A stretch of 64,000 bases of DNA from Pararhizobium sp. IMCC21322 (GCF_030758295.1 NZ_CP132335.1:4502412-4566411); one strand, 5' to 3'. Shown: positions 45,103 through 54,328, numbered from the stretch's first letter. The notes: generated by a model from the sequence alone, not told the origin. Numbers and translations are program-made.

Positions 45103-46245
45103 TCACGCTTCAGGGTTCAAACCCAATCCTGAGGCCGTATTGGCCAATACTTCGCCTTCTCGTCCAACAACCAGTATATCCACAGAAACGGCGCTGCTAA
45201 CGCCCCCTCTATCCAGGGCAGTCTGTGCCGTCCGTTCTGCGGCGCGCGCCACATCCAGTGTCAGGGCTTCTGCCAACTCACGCGTATCTTCTTGAGCTAA
45301 TGAAAGCACTTCCGCAGCGGTGTTGGCAATGCGGGAATTTTCAACCAGTTCCTGCGAACCACCCAAAGCCTCAATTCGCCCTGCAAGCCAGTTGAAATCA
45401 ACTTGTGATCGGCCCGAATGCAGATCAAGCGCGCCCTGTGCCAGTTTGACCAGCTTTGCAAAACCACCAGCGATTGTCAGTCGTGAAACCGGATGGGTGC
45501 GAACATATTTCAAAAGCCCTCCGGCAAAATCCCCCATATCCATAAGCGCAATATCGGGAAGATCGTAGAGAGCCTGAACAGCGGTTTCAGACGTCGAGCC
45601 AGTGGACCCGGCAATGTGTTTCAATCCCGCCGCCCTTGAAACATCAACTCCCCGATGAATGGAGTGAATCCAGGCCGCACAGGAAAAGGGATGAACAATT
45701 CCTGTCGTGCCAAGGATGGACAACCCGCCTACAATGCCCAAACGTGGATTCCAGGTTTTCAAAGCCAGCTCGGCGCCGTCAGCGACAGAAATTTCGATGG
45801 TAATATCTGTCGGCTGATCAAATTCAACACAAAGAGCCTCGACCACTTCGCGCATCAGCTTTCGCGGAACAGGATTGATGGCGGGTTCACCGGGCGCAAT
45901 CGGCAAACCTGCCTTTGTCACCATGCCAACACCTGGTCCGGCTTTGAAACTGATACCCGAGCCGGGCAAACCCCTGTAGACAGTAACAATCACTTCAGCG
46001 CCGTGGGTCACATCAGGATCATCACCGGCATCCTTGATGATACTGGCCATAGACCTGTCGCCATCCAGATGCTCGCGACACAAGGGAAACAAAGGCATTT
46101 CGCCCTTTGGTAGTGTAATTTGAACAGGGTCTGGAAACGAGCCTGTAAACAGTGCGGACAGCGCCGCTTTCGTAGCAGCGGTCGCGCAGGCACCTGTTGT
46201 CCAGCCTCTGCGCAACGCCCGATCTGTTGGTTTTCGCGTATTCAT
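45103..46245 (-). CDS. cbiD: Cobalt-precorrin-5B C1-methyltransferase (CbiD)
   Basis: CbiD methylates carbon 1 of the corrin ring in the cobalt-dependent route. The 380 residues have the family N-terminus LRRGWTTGACATAATKAAL and later KAGPGVGMVTKAGLPIAPGEPAINPVPRKLM, a run diagnostic of CbiD, and GTTGIVHPFSCAAWIHSI and ALMDMGDFAGGLLKYV. It lacks the SAM fold of CobF, the aerobic enzyme for this position, so it takes CobF's place. It is divergent from cobA across a 90-bp promoter region and precedes cobK on the same strand. Confidence 0.95.
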   Translation of the reverse strand: MNTRKPTDRALRRGWTTGACATAATKAALSALFTGSFPDPVQITLPKGEMPLFPLCREHLDGDRSMASIIKDAGDDPDVTHGAEVIVTVYRGLPGSGISFKAGPGVGMVTKAGLPIAPGEPAINPVPRKLMREVVEALCVEFDQPTDITIEISVADGAELALKTWNPRLGIVGGLSILGTTGIVHPFSCAAWIHSIHRGVDVSRAAGLKHIAGSTGSTSETAVQALYDLPDIALMDMGDFAGGLLKYVRTHPVSRLTIAGGFAKLVKLAQGALDLHSGRSQVDFNWLAGRIEALGGSQELVENSRIANTAAEVLSLAQEDTRELAEALTLDVARAAERTAQTALDRGGVSSAVSVDILVVGREGEVLANTASGLGLNPEA

Positions 46246-46335
46246 ATCATAGCTCTAAGGGTCCGCCGCGCGATTGCAAAGATGAATGTCGCAGTTCCGC
46301 TTTCAAAGCGGCGCACTTCGCGCTAATTTGCGCCC

Positions 46336-47190
46336 ATGAACAAGAAGAAGTCTCCAGAACCATTTTTCAACCTGCCGCGGTTTGAGCCCGGCTGGGTTTG
46401 GCTTGTTGGCGCAGGGCCGGGCGACCCCGGCTTGCTGACACTGCACGCCGTTAACGCGCTGCAACAGGCAGATGTCATTATCTATGATGCCTTGGTCGGT
46501 GAAGAGGTTCTGGCGCACGCGAACCCGTCTGCGATTCGCGAATATGCCGGCAAGCGCGGCGGCAAACCGTCCCCCAAGCAACGCGATATCTCGCTGCGGC
46601 TGATTGAACTGGCAAATGAGGGCAAGCGGGTCTGTCGGCTGAAGGGAGGAGACCCCTTTGTCTTCGGGCGCGGTGGTGAAGAAGCTTTGTCACTTGTGGA
46701 TGCTGGAATACATTTCCGCATTATTCCAGGTATTTCAGCGGGCATTGGCGGACTGGCCTATGCCGGTATACCGGTCACGCACAGGGACATTAACCAGGCA
46801 GTAACCTTCCTGACAGGTCATGACCAGACAGGGCTGACACCAACCGCCATAGACTGGCATGGCGTTGCTAAAGGTGCCCCGGTGATCGTCATGTATATGG
46901 CCATGAAACACCTAGGATCGATCACCAGGAATCTAATCGACGCCGGACGTTCACCCAGCGAGCCGATGGCTATCATCTGCAACGCATCCCTACCCAATCA
47001 AAGCATTCTGGAAACCACATTGGGTGAAGCGGTCAGCGCTGCCGAGGCGCAGAAAATGGAACCACCTGCCATGGTGGTTCTGGGAGAAGTTGTTCGACTT
47101 CGCTCCGCACTGGATTGGCTGGGCGCGCTGGAGGGGCGCGTACTGGAAAAAGATCCGCTCAACAATCGCACCCAAAGCAAAGCTGGATGA
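46336..47190 (+). CDS. cobA: Uroporphyrinogen-III C-methyltransferase
   Basis: CobA adds two methyl groups to uroporphyrinogen III to give precorrin-2, the entry to cobalamin and siroheme. The 284 residues show VWLVGAGPGDPGLLTLHAVNAL (SAM loop 1), VIIYDALVGEEVL, RLKGGDPFVFGRGGEE, and IPGISAGIGGLAYAGIPVTHRDINQAVTFLTGHD. It is a stand-alone enzyme, without the CysG-type dehydrogenase domain. It overlaps cobB by four bases, making a two-gene unit. Confidence 0.95.
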   Translation: MNKKKSPEPFFNLPRFEPGWVWLVGAGPGDPGLLTLHAVNALQQADVIIYDALVGEEVLAHANPSAIREYAGKRGGKPSPKQRDISLRLIELANEGKRVCRLKGGDPFVFGRGGEEALSLVDAGIHFRIIPGISAGIGGLAYAGIPVTHRDINQAVTFLTGHDQTGLTPTAIDWHGVAKGAPVIVMYMAMKHLGSITRNLIDAGRSPSEPMAIICNASLPNQSILETTLGEAVSAAEAQKMEPPAMVVLGEVVRLRSALDWLGALEGRVLEKDPLNNRTQSKAG

Positions 47191-48500
47191 CACCACAAAA
47201 AAGGACACGGCCCAAGGCCCCACATGGTCTGGTCCTGTCAGCGCCCGGGTCAAATTCCGGCAAGACACTTATTACACTCGCCCTGCTGCGCGCCCTGAAA
47301 AATCAAGGTATCTCGGTTGCCGGCGCCAAAAGCGGCCCCGATTACATCGATCCGCGCTTTCATGAAGCTGCCTGTGGGCAAAATTCGTTTAATCTTGATG
47401 GTTTCGCCATGTCACAACAATGCCTGCAGCACTGGGCGGCAACAGCCACAAGCGCGGCCGATCTGCTGCTGGTTGAAGGTGCCATGGGCCTGTTTGATGG
47501 TGCTGCCAATGGCCATGGGTCAACCGCCGACATCGCAGACAGTCTGGGCCTTCCCATCGTGTTGATCATTGATTGCAAGGGCATCGGCCAATCAGCGGCA
47601 GCCATTGCAAAGGGCTTTGCCGAATTTCGCAAATCAACACGCATCGCCGGCGTTATTCTTAACCGCGTCAACTCACAGCGCCATTTCGACATTCTGCAAA
47701 GTGGTTTCCAGGACACAGATATTTCTGTTCTGGGCCATGTCAGAACAAGTCCGAATCTCTCGCTGCCCGCACGCCATCTTGGTCTGGTTCAGGCAGAAGA
47801 ACACGCTGAACTCGGCAAATTCCTCAATATGGCAGCCAACTTCGTCACAAGCCATATTGACCTGTCAGCACTTATCGATGCCGCTGCCCCTTTGCAAACA
47901 CAGCTGGCACAGCGCCCGACAAGCAAACCGCTCGCCCAGACCATTGCCATTGCCCGCGATGAAGCCTTTGCTTTTTGCTATCCGCATCAACTGGCGAACT
48001 GGCAATCCGCAGGTGCCAGTCTGAGTTTCTTTTCCCCATTGAATGACGAAGCCCCGGCCTTGGACTCAGACGCCGTTTTTCTGCCTGGCGGCTACCCTGA
48101 ACTACATGCCGGTCGGCTCGCCCACGCAGAAAATTTCCGCGACGGCATGAATGCAGCGAAAGCCAGAAACGCCCTGATCTACGGCGAATGTGGAGGCTAT
48201 ATGATTTTAGGCGAATGGCTGGTCTGCAACGAAAAACACAGCCACAAAATGTTGGGATTATTGCCTCTTGAGACCAGTTTTGCTGAACGCAAATTGCATC
48301 TGGGCTATCGCAAGCTGAAACCGCTCCAGACCGCGCCATTCACATCAACTCTATTCGGTCATGAATTTCACTACGCAAGCACAATGCGCACTGGCACCGC
48401 AGATGCACTGTTCGATGCAGAGGATGCGTCCGGCGTCGCAATCGGACCCATTGGCTTGCGCCGCGACAAAATTATGGGGTCATTTGCCCACGTGATTTAG
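47187..48500 (+). CDS. cobB: Cobyrinate/hydrogenobyrinate a,c-diamide synthase
   Basis: CobB amidates the a and c side chains of (hydrogeno)byrinate with glutamine and ATP. The 437-residue product has an N-terminal P-loop domain starting LVLSAPGSNSGKTLITLALLRAL, GAKSGPDYIDPRFHEAA, and LLVEGAMGLFDGA, followed by a class-I glutamine amidotransferase domain with FLPGGYPELHAGRLA and the nucleophile cysteine in YGECGGYMILGEWL. ATG 47187 overlaps the cobA stop, so 24 additional in-frame codons upstream are not used. The gene ends 22 bases before the convergent Anbu gene. Confidence 0.95.
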   Translation: MTPQKRTRPKAPHGLVLSAPGSNSGKTLITLALLRALKNQGISVAGAKSGPDYIDPRFHEAACGQNSFNLDGFAMSQQCLQHWAATATSAADLLLVEGAMGLFDGAANGHGSTADIADSLGLPIVLIIDCKGIGQSAAAIAKGFAEFRKSTRIAGVILNRVNSQRHFDILQSGFQDTDISVLGHVRTSPNLSLPARHLGLVQAEEHAELGKFLNMAANFVTSHIDLSALIDAAAPLQTQLAQRPTSKPLAQTIAIARDEAFAFCYPHQLANWQSAGASLSFFSPLNDEAPALDSDAVFLPGGYPELHAGRLAHAENFRDGMNAAKARNALIYGECGGYMILGEWLVCNEKHSHKMLGLLPLETSFAERKLHLGYRKLKPLQTAPFTSTLFGHEFHYASTMRTGTADALFDAEDASGVAIGPIGLRRDKIMGSFAHVI

Positions 48501-48522
48501 GACCATGCGCTGCAAGACTGCA

Positions 48523-49260
48523 TCAATCGCCGAATCTGAAGTCCGGCAGGCTGACAAAAGCTTCCCGCAAAGCATCACTCCAATTGTCAGAAATGGCTTT
48601 ATAGTGCGGATTGGTATCGGTAATCCGAACCTGCCGACCGACCTGCAAAGTATCTGTCTGATAAGTCTGCACATCAAACGGAAGAGCCACCGACAGGTTT
48701 GATTTGACCGTGCTGTCGAACGAGACCAGCAAAAGTTTCACCGCTTCTTCAAACCCCATTTCCGGATCATAGGCCCGCACCAAAATTGGCTTGCCGTATT
48801 TGGCCTCACCAATTTGAAAAAAGGGTGTATCTTCAGTGGCTTCGACAAAGTTTCCTTCCGGGTAGACCAGAAAAAGCCGCGGGTCCATGCCCTTGATTTG
48901 TCCGCCTATGATCACCGTTGCGCTGAAGGAACTATCACCCTTCTGGCCAACATTTGCATTGGCCTGGATAATGTCTTTCAACGCCTCGCCAACAATGGCA
49001 GCAATCCGGAACATGGACGGCGCTTCAAGCACCGACGGGTTGCGATCTTCCAGCGCCTTGCTGCGTTCGTCCAGCGTGCTGATCACAGCCTGTGTGGTGG
49101 CCAGATTTCCTGCAGTCAAAAGTGTGATGACGCGATCACCTGGAACTTCCCAAGTGTGCATTTTTTTAAATGTTGAAACATTGTCGACGCCCGCATTGGT
49201 GCGGGTGTCCGACATAAAAACAAGGCCTTTTTTAAGCTTAAGACCAACGCAATAGGTCAT
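48523..49260 (-). CDS. Anbu proteasome-type peptidase
   Basis: Anbu is a bacterial homologue of proteasome and HslV beta subunits, forming open helical rings. The 245-residue protein begins MTYCVGLKLKKGLVFMSDTRTN, so removal of the methionine leaves an N-terminal threonine; the Asp and Lys of the beta-subunit core are in GLVFMSDTRTN. VPGDRVITLLTAGNLATTQAVISTL is the central beta-hairpin block, and SFSATVIIGGQIKG follows. Peptidase activity and substrate have been hard to show for the family. It is last in a four-gene minus-strand operon with transglutaminase, alpha-E and ATP-grasp genes. Confidence 0.9.
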   Translation of the reverse strand: MTYCVGLKLKKGLVFMSDTRTNAGVDNVSTFKKMHTWEVPGDRVITLLTAGNLATTQAVISTLDERSKALEDRNPSVLEAPSMFRIAAIVGEALKDIIQANANVGQKGDSSFSATVIIGGQIKGMDPRLFLVYPEGNFVEATEDTPFFQIGEAKYGKPILVRAYDPEMGFEEAVKLLLVSFDSTVKSNLSVALPFDVQTYQTDTLQVGRQVRITDTNPHYKAISDNWSDALREAFVSLPDFRFGD

Positions 49261-49319
49261 TTGCGCGACACTCTTTCCATGGGGGTACGAATCACATGTC
49301 CGTACCTATCGCCAGACAC

Positions 49320-50126
49320 TTACTTCTCTACACGAATCGAGACAACCAGAGTTTCATCCAGAGTTCCGCCCTGAGAGCCAAACCGGACACCTCGAATTGG
49401 CGCCACGTCACGATAGTCAAGACCTGTGGCCACCCGAACATAGCGTTCATCGGGAGAAATGCCGTTAGAGACGTCAAAACCAACCCAGCCCAGCGAAGGC
49501 AGATGAGCTTCAGCCCATGCGTGGCTGGCCACTTGATCAGTCTGCCCGTCCATCAGCAGATAACCGCTGACATAGCGCGCCGGAATTCCCGCAAGTCGAC
49601 ACACCGATATAAAAATATGCGTGTGATCCTGGCAGACACCGGTCCCAATTTCCATGGCTTGTTCAGCCGTAGTCGCAGAATGCGTGGTGTCTGTTACGTA
49701 ATCGACATTGCCCAGAATGACAGCCGACAGAGCGTGCATGCCCTCCACAGTTTCATCCGGTTTGAAGTCCCGCGCCAATTTGCGGATATGTGGCCCCGGC
49801 GCGGTCAAATCAGTGCTGCGTTCAAACATCCACAAAGGCGCAAAACCGCCATGCGAGCCGATAATACCGGATGTGTCGCTGGTTTCCACCTGTCCGTTGG
49901 AACGGATTTCAACCCGGCTGACATCCGGTTCGATCTCGACAAGGTCGACACGATTATTATTGTGATCCTCATAGGACAGATTCACAGTCCCACCGGAAAT
50001 TTGCGTATTCCAGTCTTTAACGGTCTGTCCTGCACGCGATTTGGGCGTCAACCGCAATTGCTGAAGCGCGTACGAAACCGGGTTGCTGTACAGATATTCA
50101 GTCACATGAGAAATGGTAAGCAGCAT
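49320..50126 (-). CDS. Transglutaminase-like cysteine peptidase family protein
   Basis: A 268-residue protein with an N-terminal beta domain (ISHVTEYLYSNPVSYALQQLRLTPKS) and a transglutaminase-like core. The catalytic triad is readable: Cys in IGTGVCQDHTHIFISVCRLAGIPARYVSGYL, His in SHAWAEAHLPSLG, Asp in WVGFDVSNG. Such domains in this operon are predicted to cleave or form isopeptide links. It is encoded 43 bases after the alpha-E gene and 59 before Anbu. Confidence 0.92.
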   Translation of the reverse strand: MLLTISHVTEYLYSNPVSYALQQLRLTPKSRAGQTVKDWNTQISGGTVNLSYEDHNNNRVDLVEIEPDVSRVEIRSNGQVETSDTSGIIGSHGGFAPLWMFERSTDLTAPGPHIRKLARDFKPDETVEGMHALSAVILGNVDYVTDTTHSATTAEQAMEIGTGVCQDHTHIFISVCRLAGIPARYVSGYLLMDGQTDQVASHAWAEAHLPSLGWVGFDVSNGISPDERYVRVATGLDYRDVAPIRGVRFGSQGGTLDETLVVSIRVEK

Positions 50127-50169
50127 GATCTTCTAACTGTTGGTTGCCATCAGTGCCCAAAATTGGGCA

Positions 50170-51111
50170 TCAACTATTGAAACGATATGCTTCATCTATA
50201 AGCAGACCGAGGCGATTATTGTCGCGAACAAAATCCCGAATGAACTGATGAAGGCCCTGGTCGAATATATCCTCAACCACCTTGCCTTTCAGACGCGCCC
50301 GAATGGCATCTGCATGATCATGGCAGGCATGACGAGCACCATAGTCAGCTTCAAGATAGCCAAGATTTGACACGATTTTATTGTAGCAGAACGCCAAGGA
50401 TCGAGGCATGCGCGAATTCAGGATCATGAAATCCGCAATGGTCGCAGCCTGATAGTCATCATCATAGGCCCAACGATAGGAACGATGCGCGGACACTGAC
50501 CGCAAAATCGATTCCCATTGCACATTATCGAGTGAAGAACCCACATAGGACACTGATGGCAGCAGCACGTAATATTTCACATCGAGAATACGGGCTGTTG
50601 CATCCGCGCGTTCAACGAATGTGCCCAACCGACAGAAATTATACATGTCATTGCGCAGCATTGTCCCATGCAGGGCACCGCGCATACGCGCGCTCTGCTG
50701 GCGAATGGCTTCCAGAAGTGCAGGCAATTCGCGTGGCTTTATCGCTGGTTTCAAGGCTGCGTCGAGTTCCATCCACGCTTCGTTGACAGTTTCCCAAACC
50801 TCTCGGGTCAAGGCGGTGCGTACCGTGCGGGCGTTGTTACGCGCGCGCTCCAGCACTGAAATCACACTGGCAGGGTTGGTTTTATCACGCAGCAGAAAGT
50901 CAACCACGCCGTCAGCAGACACCGCATCATGCGTCCGCTTATAGCTGCTCAGCGCTCCGGCAGTTGCCAGAACCGACACCCACTCTTCCTCGTCACCAGA
51001 CGAGCGTGTCAAGGCAATGCGTAGGCCGGTATCCACCAGTCTTGCCGTGTTCTCAGTGCGCTCAATATTACGGAAAAGCCAGAACAGGCCATTTGCGGTT
51101 TTGCCCAGCAT
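50170..51111 (-). CDS. Alpha-E domain protein (DUF403)
   Basis: A 313-residue all-helical protein of the alpha-E family, beginning MLGKTANGLFWLFRNIERTENTARLVDTGLRIAL, its recognised signature, and containing FCRLGTFVERADATARILDVKYYVLLPS. The family has no established biochemistry and always travels with circularly permuted ATP-grasp proteins. It starts four bases after the ATP-grasp stop, which makes joint function likely. Confidence 0.9.
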   Translation of the reverse strand: MLGKTANGLFWLFRNIERTENTARLVDTGLRIALTRSSGDEEEWVSVLATAGALSSYKRTHDAVSADGVVDFLLRDKTNPASVISVLERARNNARTVRTALTREVWETVNEAWMELDAALKPAIKPRELPALLEAIRQQSARMRGALHGTMLRNDMYNFCRLGTFVERADATARILDVKYYVLLPSVSYVGSSLDNVQWESILRSVSAHRSYRWAYDDDYQAATIADFMILNSRMPRSLAFCYNKIVSNLGYLEADYGARHACHDHADAIRARLKGKVVEDIFDQGLHQFIRDFVRDNNRLGLLIDEAYRFNS

Positions 51112-51115
51112 AGTC

Positions 51116-52585
51116 CTATTCCTCCAGCACCCAAGTGTCCTTGGTGCCGCCTCCCTGACTTGAATTCACAACCAGAGAACCTTTTTTCAGCGCAACGCGC
51201 GTAAGGCCACCTGGAATAATGTCGATCTTGTTCTTCGAAACCAGCACATAAGGACGCAAGTCCACATGACGCGGCGCGAGCCCTTTTTTGGTCAGGATCG
51301 GAACCGTCGACAGTGACAGGGTTGGTTGCGCAATGTAATTGGACGGCCTTGCCCGCAACTTGGTTCTGAATTCGGCCAGTTCTCTCTTGCTGGCAGCAGG
51401 GCCAACCAGCATGCCATACCCGCCGGAGCCGTGAACTTCTTTCACCACAAGCTCTGAAAGATGCTCCAGCACGTATTGCAGGGAGTCATCCTCGGAGCAA
51501 CGCCAGGTTGGCACATTCTTCAAAATGGCACTCTCTCCGGTGTAGAACTCAACAATTTCAGGCATATAGGAATAGATTGCTTTGTCATCACAAACGCCAG
51601 TGCCGGGCGCATTGGCGATGGTAATATTGCCAGCACGGTAAACATCCATAATGCCCGGAACACCCAGCATGGAATCGGGTCGGAAGGACAAAGGATCAAG
51701 GTAATCATCATCAATCCGCCGGTAGATCACATCAAGCGTCTTGTAGCCGCTCGTCGTGCGCATTTTTACCTTGCCATCAATGACGCGCAGATCATGGCCT
51801 TCCACCAGTTCCGCTCCCATATGGTCAGCCAGAAAGGAGTGTTCGAAATAGGCAGAATTAAAAATACCGGGAGTCAGCACCCCAACGGTCGGTTTACCAT
51901 CGCAACCCGGTGGCGCAACACTGGAAAGACTGCGGCGCAAAAGCCTTGGATAGTCGCCAACTGTCCGCACCTTGTTGAGTGAAAACAGTTCCGGAAACAT
52001 CTGCATCATCGTTTCGCGATTTTCCAGCATGTACGACACACCCGACGGCGTGCGTGCATTGTCTTCCAGTACAAAAAATTCATTGGGACCGGTGCGCACA
52101 ATGTCTGTTCCCACGATATGGGTATAGACATTGCCCGGAGGAGACATGCCGATCATGCTCGGTTCAAACGCGACATTCTGCGCTATCAGATGTTCGGGCA
52201 CACGGCCAGCTTTCAGAATTTCCTGGCGGTGATAAATGTCATGCAGAAACGCATTGATGGCACGAACGCGCTGTTCAATGCCGCGCGCCAATCGGTTCCA
52301 CTCGGGGGCCGCAATGATTCGCGGGATAATATCAAACGGGATAAGGCGCTCAGCAGCTGCCTTTTCGCCATATACATTAAAGGTAATACCTGTCCTGCGG
52401 AATATGGATTCCGCTTCGGTTGCCTTGGCATTGAGGCGTTTCATATCCTCGTCGCCAAACCAGGCATTGAAGGTTTCATAAGGCGCACGACAGGACGTGT
52501 CAGTTGGATCTGTAATTGTAGCGGGACCGTTTTCCATAGGGCGGTCGCCGTACATCTCATCAAAGGCGGTTTTACTATTGCTCAT
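51116..52585 (-). CDS. Circularly permuted ATP-grasp protein
   Basis: A 489-residue enzyme of the permuted ATP-grasp type (formerly DUF404/DUF407), predicted to ligate amino groups to carboxylates using ATP. Landmarks are FNAWFGDEDMKRLNAKATEAESIFRRTGITFNVY, PFDIIPRIIAAPEWNRLARGIEQRVRAINAFLHDIYH, FFVLEDNARTPSGVSYMLENR, and KEVHGSGGYGMLVGPAAS with the ATP-binding glycines. ATG 52585 is favoured because conserved sequence begins nearby; an in-frame ATG 52615 is an alternative. It heads the operon and is divergent from the TerB gene. Confidence 0.92.
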   Translation of the reverse strand: MSNSKTAFDEMYGDRPMENGPATITDPTDTSCRAPYETFNAWFGDEDMKRLNAKATEAESIFRRTGITFNVYGEKAAAERLIPFDIIPRIIAAPEWNRLARGIEQRVRAINAFLHDIYHRQEILKAGRVPEHLIAQNVAFEPSMIGMSPPGNVYTHIVGTDIVRTGPNEFFVLEDNARTPSGVSYMLENRETMMQMFPELFSLNKVRTVGDYPRLLRRSLSSVAPPGCDGKPTVGVLTPGIFNSAYFEHSFLADHMGAELVEGHDLRVIDGKVKMRTTSGYKTLDVIYRRIDDDYLDPLSFRPDSMLGVPGIMDVYRAGNITIANAPGTGVCDDKAIYSYMPEIVEFYTGESAILKNVPTWRCSEDDSLQYVLEHLSELVVKEVHGSGGYGMLVGPAASKRELAEFRTKLRARPSNYIAQPTLSLSTVPILTKKGLAPRHVDLRPYVLVSKNKIDIIPGGLTRVALKKGSLVVNSSQGGGTKDTWVLEE

Positions 52586-52750
52586 TCCAATTAGCTTAGA
52601 GAAGCTAACCAGCATTGCAAGGCTCTTTGCTGCGCTGCATCAGCACGGACATTCTGCAAAGACCATTTTCTCAGACCTTTTTGTCAGCAACCTCACGTTT
52701 CTGCGTTTCAAGTCCTTGATGCTGCTGCCATTGCGCCGTATGTATTTTCC

Positions 52751-53203
52751 ATGTTTGCTAAAATCAAAACCTTTATTGACACCCTCACCGGCGAGGATGA
52801 GCCGCACTTTGCGGAGACAGACCCACGTCTGGCTGCTGCTGCACTCCTGGTCCATACCATCTCCATCGATGGCGTTATTACCGAGGAAGAAAAAAGCCAG
52901 TTGCATGCCGTTCTTCAGACTAAATATGAGCTCACTCTGGAACAGGCAGATGAGTTGATTGAAGATGCCAGCGCGGCAGACAAGGAAGCGGTTGATCTTT
53001 ACGGCTTCACCAGCGTCCTGAAACGCAATCTCAGTGAAGAAGAGCGTCTCGATATTCTCGCGATGATCTGGGATATGGTCTACGCAGACGGCGTTGTGCA
53101 CGAATTTGAAGACAATCTCGTTTGGCGAATTGCGGAATTGCTGGGCGTGTCGTCACGGGATCGAATGATCCTGAAGAAACGTGCCGGGAAACTCGCCGAA
53201 TGA
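52751..53203 (+). CDS. TerB-family tellurite-resistance-like protein
   Basis: A 150-residue helical protein of the TerB/DUF533-like superfamily. Two DGxxxxEE-type acidic motifs are visible: IDGVITEEEKSQL and ADGVVHEFEDNL, typical of the metal-binding helix pairs in TerB. Function is unknown; the family is linked to tellurite resistance and membrane-associated stress responses. The stop overlaps the amidotransferase start by four bases. Confidence 0.85.
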   Translation: MFAKIKTFIDTLTGEDEPHFAETDPRLAAAALLVHTISIDGVITEEEKSQLHAVLQTKYELTLEQADELIEDASAADKEAVDLYGFTSVLKRNLSEEERLDILAMIWDMVYADGVVHEFEDNLVWRIAELLGVSSRDRMILKKRAGKLAE

Positions 53204-54012
53204 ATCTGAAGCCGCTTCAGGCATCCGGCCAAATATCTGATCAGACATCGGATCAGGCCTCAGGCCTCCCGGCCCAACACGCAAGCAAAACAATTGCGGT
53301 TGTCCTCCATCAGGCAGGCTCCAGCCCGGGCCGCGTGGGCCAGTGGCTTGAAAGCCAAGGCTACCAGTTGGATATCCGCAAACCACCCTTGGGCGATCCG
53401 CTTCCGATTGACCTGACCCATTATGCAGGTGCTGTGGTGTTCGGTGGCCCGATGAGCGCCAATGATGACGATGTCTATGTGCATGACGAGATCAACTGGT
53501 GCGGGCACTGCCTGAAACAGGAGATACCATTTCTCGGCATCTGCCTTGGCGCGCAAATGCTGGTTCGCGCACTGGGTGGCAGCGTAACAGCACACCCGGA
53601 AGAACATGCCGAAATCGGCTATTATCCGCTTCATCCCACCGAAGCTGGAAACAGCTTGCTGCCTGACTGGCCAGGCATGATTTATCAGTGGCACAGAGAA
53701 GGCTTTGAATTGCCCACTGGTGGCACATTGCTGGCAACTGCGGATCTGTTCCGGGAGCAGGCTTTTCAGGTCGGTCCTTCTGCTTTTGGGGTGCAGTTTC
53801 ACACGGAACTCACGGAAGCCATGATGCGGCGTTGGTTGGTCCGCGGGCGGGACAGGCTCGAACTGCCAAGCGCTCAGCAAAGACATGCCCATATCGAAGG
53901 CCGGATGATGTATGACGGGCTAACCCGGGATTGGCTGGGCCGGTTTCTGACCGTTTGGCTGGCCAGCGATACACGCGGGAATGCCGAAATCCAACAACAC
54001 AGAACGGCCTGA
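53200..54012 (+). CDS. Class I glutamine amidotransferase (GMP synthase-like)
   Basis: A 270-residue protein with a class-I amidotransferase domain after about 35 variable residues. GAVVFGGPMSANDDD, the nucleophile elbow FLGICLGAQMLVRALGGSV (Cys in GICLGAQ), and the His and Glu in FGVQFHTELTEAMM make up the triad. This stand-alone type may act on gamma-glutamyl compounds rather than supply ammonia. ATG 53200 overlaps the TerB stop, so an earlier in-frame start inside TerB is rejected. Coupling to TerB is of interest, as the pairing has no obvious rationale. Confidence 0.88.
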   Translation: MNLKPLQASGQISDQTSDQASGLPAQHASKTIAVVLHQAGSSPGRVGQWLESQGYQLDIRKPPLGDPLPIDLTHYAGAVVFGGPMSANDDDVYVHDEINWCGHCLKQEIPFLGICLGAQMLVRALGGSVTAHPEEHAEIGYYPLHPTEAGNSLLPDWPGMIYQWHREGFELPTGGTLLATADLFREQAFQVGPSAFGVQFHTELTEAMMRRWLVRGRDRLELPSAQQRHAHIEGRMMYDGLTRDWLGRFLTVWLASDTRGNAEIQQHRTA

Positions 54013-54023
54013 CCGGCGGCTCT

Positions 54024-54064
54024 TGCAATTTGCAGTTTACTCGCCGAATGCAATGCAATTTGCA
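54024..54064. repeat. Two direct copies of an 11-bp palindrome
   Basis: TGCAATTTGCA occurs at 54024-54034 and again at 54054-54064, exactly 30 bp apart, or close to three helical turns. Each copy is a TGCAA-T-TTGCA dyad. They lie in the 316-bp gap between the amidotransferase and YggT genes, about 40 bases before a segment that ends in a terminator, and may be operator sites for a regulator of whatever is transcribed from here. Confidence 0.45.
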
Positions 54065-54079
54065 CGGATTAGGACTTAA

Positions 54080-54257
54080 TTAATCGTAAATATATCAACA
54101 TCTTGAGCAATGAGGCGCGCCCGCGTCTACATCTCGCATTTCCGCAAACTGGCAAGCCCCTTGCAAGGGTACTGGCAGGTTGGCATCAAGTATTGCGTTC
54201 CAACCAAATCATGATCACGCCCGCGCGGTGTTTGCGTTGCGGGCGTGTTTCTTTTTT
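54080..54257 (+). ncRNA. Possible small RNA ending in a rho-independent terminator
   Basis: In the gap 54013-54328 no protein gene is convincing, but a strong terminator sits at 54216-54257: CACGCCCGC pairs with GCGGGCGTG (54239-54247), then TTTCTTTTTT. Upstream lie CCCTTGCAAGGG, another self-complementary stretch, and an A/T-rich segment near 54075-54100 that could be a promoter. A terminator without an upstream gene on the strand other than the amidotransferase 200 bases away suggests either a long 3' untranslated region or an independent small RNA. The 5' end given is approximate. Confidence 0.35.
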
Positions 54258-54328
54258 GCTTTTACGCTTGCGAGCCAGCGGTTCCGACGCTACATCCCAT
54301 CTAACGATAACAGGCAATGGGCAGAGCA

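Noticed and set aside
46246-46335. Cobalamin riboswitch between cbiD and cobA
   Set aside because: The gap is only 90 bp, too short for the full aptamer, and no B12 box is visible on either strand.
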